Part shown: piece by piece, positions 1 to 5,266 of the stretch
Position numbering within the stretch: position 1 is the first letter of the stretch
Layout of the letters: every line of letters begins with the position of its first letter
Assembly (NCBI GenBank): GCA_013360985.1
Contig: JABWAM010000062.1
Coordinates: 1-11,023 of the forward strand
Direction: 5' to 3'
Source: Verrucomicrobiia bacterium
Lineage (GTDB): Bacteria; Verrucomicrobiota; Verrucomicrobiia; JABWAM01
DNA length: 11,023 bases
Translations under genes and position numbers: made by a program
The notes under the pieces: generated by a model
Databases searched by the model: none
What the model was told of the DNA's origin: nothing
The model's input: only the letters and a program-made list of their open reading frames with translations

Positions 1-153
1 CTCGTGCTCGAAGCCGCGCGGGCTGCGCGCCTGCCCGTCGTCGCCCTCGCGCTCAACGGAGGCTTGCGAGGGGCCGCTCGCCCCGCGCTTCGCCGGTCGA
101 ATGCCCGCCTCCTGCGTCTCCTGGCGGGCGTTCCAGTCGTCGAGGTGAAGTGA
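1..153 (+). CDS. 3' end of a dethiobiotin synthetase-like protein (partial)
   Basis: The window opens inside a reading frame that gives 50 residues and stops at TGA 151-153; the start lies outside. The visible tail reads LEAARAARLPVVALALNG, then a basic stretch, then SNARLLRLLAGVPVVEVK. This is the layout of the C-terminal end of BioD: a helix, a strand of the type 'GLPV.GVVLN', a linker, and a final '.N...L..L.GVPVLG' segment. BioD uses ATP and CO2 to close the ureido ring of dethiobiotin in biotin synthesis. The catalytic P-loop is not in the window, so the call rests on pattern only, and another P-loop amidotransferase/synthetase of the same fold is possible. It runs in the same direction as the sigma-factor gene and ends 126 bp before it. 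Confidence 0.4.
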   Translation, partial: LVLEAARAARLPVVALALNGGLRGAARPALRRSNARLLRLLAGVPVVEVK

Positions 154-241
154 AGCGCGCGGCGGCGTCCTCTGCCTTCGCGAACGCCGCGAAAGCTCTC
201 TCCGCGGCCGCCCTTGCGCGGAGGATCGAAGGGAAACCCGC

Positions 242-270
242 TTGTCGCCCGCGCGCGCGAGCGGTAGCCT
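242..270 (+). promoter_or_regulatory. possible promoter of the sigma-factor operon, nearly leaderless
   Basis: TTGTCG (242-247) and TAGCCT (265-270) are separated by exactly 17 bp. The -10-like box ends 9 bp before the ATG at 280, so an mRNA made from it would start almost at the start codon. No Shine-Dalgarno sequence precedes that ATG, which fits a leaderless transcript. Both boxes match the general consensus only moderately. A GGAAAC at 232-237 resembles the -35 of ECF promoters, but no suitable -10 lies at the proper distance, so autoregulation cannot be read from the sequence. Confidence 0.3.
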
Positions 271-279
271 GCACGAAGC

Positions 280-900
280 ATGGGCGACCCGCGTCCGCAA
301 CCTCCGACCGCTCAGGATGCGGCCACGACCGCGGAAGTCGAATACGATCGCGCGCTGGTGCGCCGAGTTCAAGGGGGCGACCCGCGCGCGTTCGATGAGC
401 TCGTCGAACGCCACAAGTCGCGCGTGATCGGAACGCTCTACCACATGCTGGGCAATCGCGACGACGCCGCCGACTTGGCCCAGGACGCGTTTGTGCGGGC
501 GTTTCAATCGATTTCCCGATTCAGGAACGAATCGAGTTTCTCGAGTTGGATCTATCGGATCGCGATCAATACGGCGCTCAACTTCATTCGACTTCGCAAG
601 GCGCCCGCCCTCAGCCTCAATGAATGGGCGGAGGACGTGGAAGAGGACCCCGCCTGGAAAGAACTTATCTCCCGGGAGTCCGTCCACAAGGAGATGGACC
701 GAGGCGAACTTCGAGAAAGATTGAACGAAGCGCTGCAGAAGTTGTCCAAAGATCAGAGGGCGGTCGTGGTTTTGCACGATATCGAGGGGCTCCGGCACCA
801 GGAGATCGCAAAAATCCTCGGCTGCACGGAGGCGACCGCCCGAAGCCGACTCTTTTACGCTCATCAACAACTCCAAACTTGGCTTGCGGATTACCTCTAG
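280..900 (+). CDS. ECF-family RNA polymerase sigma factor
   Basis: A 206-residue protein with the two-domain plan of extracytoplasmic-function sigma factors. Region 2 spans about residues 24-100, with AFDELVERH, the core-binding DDAADLAQDAFVRAF segment and the -10-recognition SSWIYRIAINTALNFIR segment. After a variable acidic linker, region 4 spans about residues 140-200, with LQKLSKDQRAVVVLHDIEG and the helix-turn-helix HQEIAKILGCTEATARSRL. These proteins direct core RNA polymerase to stress or envelope promoters and are held inactive by a partner. The next gene encodes a membrane-anchored zinc-finger anti-sigma factor, and the third an HtrA-like PDZ protein, the layout of algU-mucA-mucD or rpoE-rseA systems. 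ATG 280 is the first good start; it lacks a Shine-Dalgarno sequence, and a leaderless promoter may lie just upstream. Family call is firm; its regulon is unknown. Confidence 0.95.
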   Translation: MGDPRPQPPTAQDAATTAEVEYDRALVRRVQGGDPRAFDELVERHKSRVIGTLYHMLGNRDDAADLAQDAFVRAFQSISRFRNESSFSSWIYRIAINTALNFIRLRKAPALSLNEWAEDVEEDPAWKELISRESVHKEMDRGELRERLNEALQKLSKDQRAVVVLHDIEGLRHQEIAKILGCTEATARSRLFYAHQQLQTWLADYL

Positions 901-916
901 CCATGCCAGCATCCCT

Positions 917-1465
917 ATGCACGTGAACTGCCGGAACGCTCAACCTCACCTTGGAGATCTTGCGCGAGGAACCCCCGCGACGGGGCGTCTCGCTTCCGTG
1001 AAAGCCCACCTCGACGGCTGCCCCGCTTGTTCCGTCGCGTTCGAACGCACGCGCCGTCTTCAGTCGCTGCTTTCCCTCAAGCGTCACGAGAGTCCCGATG
1101 AACTCATCGCGCGCAACTTCCTCCCCGAGTTTCACCGCCGCCTCTACGCCTCCTTGACCCGCCGCCGCTCTTTCCTGAGCCGCATGCGCTCCTTTTTCGA
1201 AGCGGAGGAAGGCTTGCCCGTTTTGGCGCGCGGCCTCGCCTTCGCGTCGGCAGTTTTTTTGAGTCTCTTCAGCCTCTATACGGCGCATCTCTCCATGCAG
1301 ACGGGATCGACGACGGTCGTCGTCCAGTCTTCGAATGCGCGCCCTTCCGCGACGATGAAAGAGGTTGCTTTCGAGCGCTTCTCCGGTCAGCATCCCGCCG
1401 TCTATGTTTTGGACCGGGTTTCGTATGCCCCTCGCATGGATGAGACGTCGGTGCTTTCTTTCTAA
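917..1465 (+). CDS. membrane-anchored zinc-finger (zf-HC2) anti-sigma factor
   Basis: A 182-residue protein starting 16 bp after the sigma-factor stop. The N-terminal part has the anti-sigma zinc motif: Cys5, then His31-x3-Cys35-x2-Cys38 in the context KAHLDGCPAC. Residues 39-100 are a basic cytoplasmic linker, residues about 102-122 form one hydrophobic membrane helix (LARGLAFASAVFLSLFSLY), and about 60 residues follow that should lie in the periplasm. It should bind and inhibit the preceding sigma factor at the inner membrane. The very C-terminus is hydrophobic (SVLSF), which could be a ligand for the PDZ domain of the next gene product. An in-frame TTG at 884 would add 11 residues and overlap the sigma gene by 17 bp; I prefer the ATG because it places Cys5 close to the N-terminus, as is usual for this family. 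No Shine-Dalgarno sequence is evident, so translation is probably coupled to the upstream gene. Confidence 0.85.
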   Translation: MHVNCRNAQPHLGDLARGTPATGRLASVKAHLDGCPACSVAFERTRRLQSLLSLKRHESPDELIARNFLPEFHRRLYASLTRRRSFLSRMRSFFEAEEGLPVLARGLAFASAVFLSLFSLYTAHLSMQTGSTTVVVQSSNARPSATMKEVAFERFSGQHPAVYVLDRVSYAPRMDETSVLSF

Positions 1466-2540
1466 GCGCCTCGCTTTCGCGCTGTTGACGGCCGCCCTCC
1501 TCGGAAGCGCGGGCGTGTTGCGCGCGCAGGGGGTCGTTCAAGGCCTCGAGAGGGAGGTGCAGGCCATCCTCGAGCGCACCCAGGATGCCGTCGTTCGCAT
1601 CAAGGCGATCGTTCCCGTCGCGGACGCCGCTCGCAAGGGGGGGGGCGCGGAAGGGCTTAGCATCGGCACCGGCTTTTTCGTGGACGGCAACGGCCTGATC
1701 TTGACCGCGGCGAGCGTCCTGCGCGGCGTCGACCGCGCGCTGGTTTACTGGCGAGGGAATACCTACGAGGCGCAAACCCTCGGCTTCGACATCCGCACCA
1801 ATCTGGCGATGCTGCGGGTTGACCCGAAAGATTTGCCCGCCAAACCGCCGGTTCTCCCGCGCGGATCGCCCAAAACGCTCAAGATGGGGTCGATGACGCT
1901 CGCCGTCGGCTTCCCGATGGATGGCCCGCTCTCCGTCGAATACGGCTTCGTCTCCGATCCGACCTTCATCAGCGGATTTATGTCCGATAAAAACGCCACG
2001 CGGATGCCGCAATTCGTGGCCACCAGCCATATCCGCACGAGCGTGCGCGTGCAGCCCGGTCAAAGCGGAAGCCCGCTCCTCAACGGCAAGGGCGAACTCG
2101 TCGGCATCGTCACCTACTCGCTCGATCAAGACGGTTCGACGTTCGCGCTCCCGATCACCGCGGCCATGAAAATCCAAAAAGACCTCGTCGAATACCACGC
2201 CGCGCGCTACGGCTGGACGGGCCTGACGATCGTGGTGCGCGGCGACGGCCTCAAGGCCAGCGATCGCGAAATCGCAATTCAGGACGTCTACGAGGGGTAT
2301 CCGGCGCACCGCGCGGGCGTTCAGCCGGGCGATATCTTGCGCCGCATCGGCGCGAACGAGATCCGCTCGCCGGAGGACGTGATTGACGCCACGTTCTACC
2401 TGAGCGTCGGAGAATCGGTGAACTTCACGGTCGAGCGCGACGGCAAATCCATCGATCTCCCGCTGAAGGTCGTGCAGCGGCCTTCGGAGCAAGAGATGTC
2501 GGCGCTTAAGCGGGTCGCGTCGCCGTCGGTGCTCCGCTGA
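1440..2540 (+). CDS. secreted HtrA/MucD-like PDZ protein, probable pseudoprotease
   Basis: A 366-residue protein. The N-terminus is a signal peptide (MRRRCFLSKR, then a hydrophobic stretch to about residue 27, likely cut after Ala29). A trypsin-like S1C domain follows (about 40-240), then one PDZ domain (about 258-350, with YPAHRAGVQPGDILRRI). It belongs to the HtrA/DegP/MucD fold, but two of three catalytic residues are changed. The His of the usual TNAHVV motif is Ser92 (ILTAASVLRG) and the Asp of RTDLAVLK is Asn121 (IRTNLAMLRVD); only the Ser remains, Ser209 in QPGQSGSP. The protein is therefore probably not an active protease and may bind peptides in the periplasm. It is third in the sigma/anti-sigma operon. 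ATG 1440 is chosen because it gives a clean signal peptide; it overlaps the anti-sigma gene by 26 bp. Its 3' end overlaps the convergent nucleosidase gene by 35 bp. Fold call is firm; loss of activity is inference. Confidence 0.9.
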   Translation: MRRRCFLSKRLAFALLTAALLGSAGVLRAQGVVQGLEREVQAILERTQDAVVRIKAIVPVADAARKGGGAEGLSIGTGFFVDGNGLILTAASVLRGVDRALVYWRGNTYEAQTLGFDIRTNLAMLRVDPKDLPAKPPVLPRGSPKTLKMGSMTLAVGFPMDGPLSVEYGFVSDPTFISGFMSDKNATRMPQFVATSHIRTSVRVQPGQSGSPLLNGKGELVGIVTYSLDQDGSTFALPITAAMKIQKDLVEYHAARYGWTGLTIVVRGDGLKASDREIAIQDVYEGYPAHRAGVQPGDILRRIGANEIRSPEDVIDATFYLSVGESVNFTVERDGKSIDLPLKVVQRPSEQEMSALKRVASPSVLR

Positions 2541-3354
2541 ACGCGGCGGCCGCCGCGGCGGAAGGTTTCGCCGCCGCGCCGAGGGCTCGAAGGTCGCGCG
2601 CCAGGTCGGCCAAGCGCCCTTCGTTCGACACGAGAAAATGCGCGGCGTTGCGGCCGGCGATTTTCGCGTCGCGACTCAACATCGCCATATCCCAGAACAG
2701 TTTTGGACGCTTCAGCACGTCGAAGAGAAGGCGCAGGTAACGCCAGGGCGACTCAGATTTCAGAAAGGGGTTGATCACCTCAAGCGCGGGAATGTCTTCC
2801 TCCGCGGTGTCCGTGATCGAATGGATGCCGAGAAAGGGAAGTTTGCGCGCGCGCGCTTCGGAGTACACAGCCCACGATTCCATGTCCACGACCGGACAAC
2901 GCGTGCGGGTGAAGAGCGCGTTCTTCTCTTCGTGGCGGGCGACGATGCGGTTGGCCGTATAGAGAGGGCCGACGTACACATGATGCTCGTGCGAAGCGTC
3001 CGCCACCCCGCGGAGGCGATCTTCGCGCTCCAGGTCTTCGTCTCGCGGCGCCTCGTTCCGGTCGTTCATCGAATAAGCCGAAAGCACGATATCGCCGCGG
3101 CGAAGCTCCGGATCCAGCGCGCCCGCGTAACCGATAGAAAGCAAAACGGTCGCGCCGTGGGTGTCGCAGAGCGCCGCGGAGGCGCGGCGGGCGTTCTCCT
3201 TTCCCACCCCGCCGACCATCGCGATCACGGGCGAAGTTCCCAAGCGGCCGACGAAGGAGCGCCGGCCCACGAGGGTCCCGCCCGTATGGGAGTGGAACGC
3301 GGGACCGAGGTAGCCCCACTCGTTGGGCAGGGCGATCACAATTCCGAGAGGCAT
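2506..3354 (-). CDS. phosphorylase/nucleosidase-superfamily protein (PNP/UDP or MTAN-like)
   Basis: A 282-residue protein of the purine nucleoside phosphorylase/MTA-SAH nucleosidase fold. Visible marks are an N-terminal strand ending in VIALPNEW (Glu12), GGVGKENARRA, the core strand SIGYAGALDPELRRGDIVL, VVDMESWAV (Met158-Glu159) and HSITDTAEED (Asp182). The Glu12, Met-Glu and Asp positions match the water-activating, ribose-binding and base-protonating residues of MTA/SAH nucleosidase, so it is likely catalytic. The substrate cannot be told from sequence: MTA/SAH nucleosidase, futalosine hydrolase and hopanoid-associated phosphorylase HpnG share these marks. The C-terminal tail (about residues 250-282) is Ala/Pro-rich low complexity and lies over the end of the htrA-like gene. 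The start at 3354 is the first Met before the Rossmann-like strand; the frame stays open far upstream, but that part overlaps the divergent kinase and shows no family features. A promoter fits at 3407-3435. Confidence 0.8.
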   Translation of the reverse strand: MPLGIVIALPNEWGYLGPAFHSHTGGTLVGRRSFVGRLGTSPVIAMVGGVGKENARRASAALCDTHGATVLLSIGYAGALDPELRRGDIVLSAYSMNDRNEAPRDEDLEREDRLRGVADASHEHHVYVGPLYTANRIVARHEEKNALFTRTRCPVVDMESWAVYSEARARKLPFLGIHSITDTAEEDIPALEVINPFLKSESPWRYLRLLFDVLKRPKLFWDMAMLSRDAKIAGRNAAHFLVSNEGRLADLARDLRALGAAAKPSAAAAAAFSGAPTATRPA

Positions 3355-3406
3355 GAAGGGCGCGCGATTCGCGCCGGTATCGGCGCGGAAAATCCACGCG
3401 AAGGCG

Positions 3407-3435
3407 AAGATAGGTTGGACATCCCACGCTTCCAA
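3407..3435 (-). promoter_or_regulatory. probable promoter of the nucleosidase-family gene
   Basis: On the minus strand, TTGGAA (3435-3430) and TATCTT (3412-3407) are separated by exactly 17 bp. Transcription would start near 3400 and give a leader of about 46 nt before ATG 3354. It is one half of the 210-bp divergent region shared with the heptose kinase gene. Match to the housekeeping consensus is 4 of 6 for each box. Confidence 0.4.
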
Positions 3436-3526
3436 GTTGAAATTTTCATCCGCTTCCGTTCCGAAGGATGATGACGCGAGTTCCTCTCCGAAAACGGGGC
3501 GTGTCCGCCAGCCGGTTTCTTCTCTC

Positions 3527-3555
3527 TTGAGCGGCGCGCGCGCTCCGGGCACACT
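3527..3555 (+). promoter_or_regulatory. possible nearly leaderless promoter of the heptose kinase gene
   Basis: TTGAGC (3527-3532) is followed after 17 bp by CACACT (3550-3555), which ends 9 bp before ATG 3565. This is the same -10-to-ATG distance as at the sigma-factor gene. The -10 match is weak. No Shine-Dalgarno sequence precedes the ATG. Confidence 0.25.
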
Positions 3556-3564
3556 CCCTCGCCC

Positions 3565-4575
3565 ATGCTCTCCGCCGCCCAATGGAAGGCCGCCCTGCGC
3601 CGCTTCGCGCGGCTGCGCGTGCTCGTCATCGGCGACGTGATGCTCGATCAGTACGTCTTCGGACGCGTCTCGAGGATTTCGCCGGAGGCGCCGGTGCCGA
3701 TCATGGACGTCCAAGGCGACAAGTTCTTCCCCGGCGGCGCCTCCAACGTGGCGCGGAACCTGCGTTCGCTCGGGGCGAAAGTCGTCGCGCTCGGCATCCT
3801 CGGCGCCGACGCGACGGGGCGCACCCTGTCCCGCGCGCTGCGGGAGCAGGGCGTGGACGTCGCGGGGCTTTTGACGGACCGCGAGCGGCCGACGACCCTC
3901 AAGACGCGCGTCGTCGCCCAGCATCAGCAGGTGGTGCGCATTGATCGGGAGAGCCGCCTGCCGATTTCCGCGCGGCTCCGCGCGAAGGCGCTCGCCTTCG
4001 CGCGCCGCGTCATCCCGCGGATGGACGCCGTGATCTTCGAAGACTACGGCAAAGGGCTCATCGGGCAGGAGTTCCTCGACGCCTGCGTCGCGGCGGCCGG
4101 TCGCGCCGGCGTGGCGACCTTCGCGGATCCGAACATGCACCATCGCCTCGATTACCTCGGTCTCACGGGGATCACTCCAAACCGCGCCGAGGCCTTTTGG
4201 ATGGCGCGCGACGCGGCGACCGACGCGGCGGCCGACCCGCTTCTCGACCGCCCGCTGCTGGCCGTCGGCGAACGTCTCCTCGCGACGACGCGCGTCGCGA
4301 ACGTCCTCGTCACGCTCGGCGAGCACGGGATGTGCCTCTTTCGCGCGGGACGTCGGCCGCATCACATCCCGACCGCCGCCCAGGAGGTCTTCGACGTGAG
4401 CGGCGCCGGCGATACGGCGATCAGCGCGTTCGCCCTCGGCATTGGCGCGGGGCTCGATCCCATCGAGGCCGCGTTCCTCGCGAACCACGCGGCGGGCATC
4501 GTGGTCGGCAAGGCGGGCACTGCCACCGCCACGCCGGCCGAACTCCTTGCGCGGCTTCCCCCGCGCGCGCGATGA
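3565..4575 (+). CDS. rfaE1: D-glycero-beta-D-manno-heptose-7-phosphate kinase (stand-alone HldE domain I)
   Basis: A 336-residue PfkB/ribokinase-fold sugar kinase. The N-terminal signature VLVIGDVMLDQYVFGRVSRI followed by SPEAPVPI (Asp24, Asp28) is characteristic of the kinase domain of HldE/RfaE. Other marks are FFPGGASNVARNL, EDYGKG, FADPN, TPNRAEA and the catalytic loop DVSGAGDT, with the general base Asp283. It phosphorylates heptose-7-phosphate at C1 in the cytoplasm, in the ADP-heptose pathway for the LPS inner core. The protein ends after the kinase, so the nucleotidyltransferase half of HldE is absent here and must be encoded elsewhere. Its stop overlaps the start of the next gene (ATGA), and that gene encodes a phosphatase of the type acting on the product, so the two are translationally coupled. 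No Shine-Dalgarno sequence at ATG 3565. Confidence 0.9.
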   Translation: MLSAAQWKAALRRFARLRVLVIGDVMLDQYVFGRVSRISPEAPVPIMDVQGDKFFPGGASNVARNLRSLGAKVVALGILGADATGRTLSRALREQGVDVAGLLTDRERPTTLKTRVVAQHQQVVRIDRESRLPISARLRAKALAFARRVIPRMDAVIFEDYGKGLIGQEFLDACVAAAGRAGVATFADPNMHHRLDYLGLTGITPNRAEAFWMARDAATDAAADPLLDRPLLAVGERLLATTRVANVLVTLGEHGMCLFRAGRRPHHIPTAAQEVFDVSGAGDTAISAFALGIGAGLDPIEAAFLANHAAGIVVGKAGTATATPAELLARLPPRAR

Positions 4576-5117
4576 ACGCACCGCCCGTCGCGCGGCGCGC
4601 CGTCTTCCTGGACCGGGACGGCGTGCTCAACGAAGACCTCGGCTACGTCGGTCAGCCGGAGCGCTTTCGGATCTATCCCTTTGTCGGCGAAGCGCTCGGC
4701 CTCCTGACGCGCAAAGGGTTCCTCCTCTTCATCGTCACCAACCAGAGCGGCATCGAACGCGGCTACTTCACCCTGGAGGACACCCATCGCCTGCACACCC
4801 TGCTCGCCGAGGAGGTGCGCTCTCACGGCGCGAAATTCACGGAGATTTTCATCGCCCCCTACAAGGAAAGCACGCCGAACGACGTGCGCAAGCCTTCGCC
4901 CAAGTTTGTTCTTGAAGCCGCGCGACGGCATCGCCTCGACCTCGGCGCCTCTTACGTGATCGGCGATCGCGCGACCGATCTCGAGATGGGGCGGCGCGCC
5001 GGTTGCCGCACGGTCCTCCTCCGCACGGGCGCGGGGGAAGAGACCGAGAGGGCGCGAAACGCCGTTTTCGATTTCGTTTTTGGCAATCTCCTCGACGCGG
5101 CGCGCGCGATCTCCTAA
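4572..5117 (+). CDS. gmhB: HAD-family phosphatase, D-glycero-D-manno-heptose-1,7-bisphosphate 7-phosphatase (GmhB-like)
   Basis: A 181-residue HAD-IIIA (histidinol-phosphatase/GmhB type) enzyme. Motif I is VFLDRDGVLNED (nucleophile Asp14, acid/base Asp16), motif II is IVTNQSGI (Thr56), motif III is VRKPSP (Lys107), and motif IV is VIGDRATDLEM (Asp132). It should remove the 7-phosphate of heptose bisphosphate made by the preceding kinase; the ATGA overlap supports joint action. One oddity: the usual GmhB zinc-binding loop (C-x-H ... C-x-C just before RKP) is replaced by IAPYKESTPNDVRKPSP with no Cys or His, so this is a zinc-free variant or a related HAD phosphatase recruited to the step. The frame is open further upstream, but that stretch is a shadow of the kinase gene. 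The stop TAA is followed by 149 bp without a gene. Confidence 0.85.
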   Translation: MNAPPVARRAVFLDRDGVLNEDLGYVGQPERFRIYPFVGEALGLLTRKGFLLFIVTNQSGIERGYFTLEDTHRLHTLLAEEVRSHGAKFTEIFIAPYKESTPNDVRKPSPKFVLEAARRHRLDLGASYVIGDRATDLEMGRRAGCRTVLLRTGAGEETERARNAVFDFVFGNLLDAARAIS

Positions 5118-5158
5118 CGCGTTCGGCGCGCGCCGGATGCGCGTCGAGAGGCGGCGCG

Positions 5159-5178
5159 GCCGGCCCTTCGGCTTTTCT
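5159..5178 (+). terminator. weak terminator-like hairpin after the heptose genes
   Basis: GCCG (5159-5162) pairs with CGGC (5169-5172) across a 6-nt loop, directly followed by TTTTCT. The stem has only 4 GC pairs, so it is a weak candidate. It lies in the 149-bp gap between the phosphatase and the GreA fusion, where a transcription break would be expected. Confidence 0.25.
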
Positions 5179-5266
5179 CGTCCGTCCGACGTTCAAGGGC
5201 GCGCCGGCGATTCGAAGCTTGCGCGAACGTCCAGTGTTCGGCCAGACTCTTAGGTTCCCTCCAACC

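Noticed and set aside
884..916. TTG start at 884 for the anti-sigma factor
   Set aside because: Possible, but the extra 11 residues carry no zf-HC2 feature and ATG 917 places the first Cys at the usual position; kept only as an alternative.
1269..2492. Long minus-strand frame across the HtrA-like gene
   Set aside because: Shadow of the plus-strand gene, which has a signal peptide, S1C fold and PDZ motif; the antisense product has none.
2554..2578. 8-bp GC hairpin CGCGGCGG/CCGCCGCG just after the HtrA-like stop
   Set aside because: It lies within the Ala-rich coding tail of the nucleosidase and has no T-run on either strand, so it is better explained by GCG/GCC codon repetition than as a terminator.
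3355..4581. Upstream extension of the nucleosidase frame on the minus strand
   Set aside because: It runs antisense through the heptose kinase; the family fold begins at Met 3354 and the extension has shadow composition.
5003..5266. 88-residue N-terminal extension of the GreA fusion
   Set aside because: It overlaps the phosphatase gene in another frame and the following gap, including a possible terminator; it has no protein-like motif.
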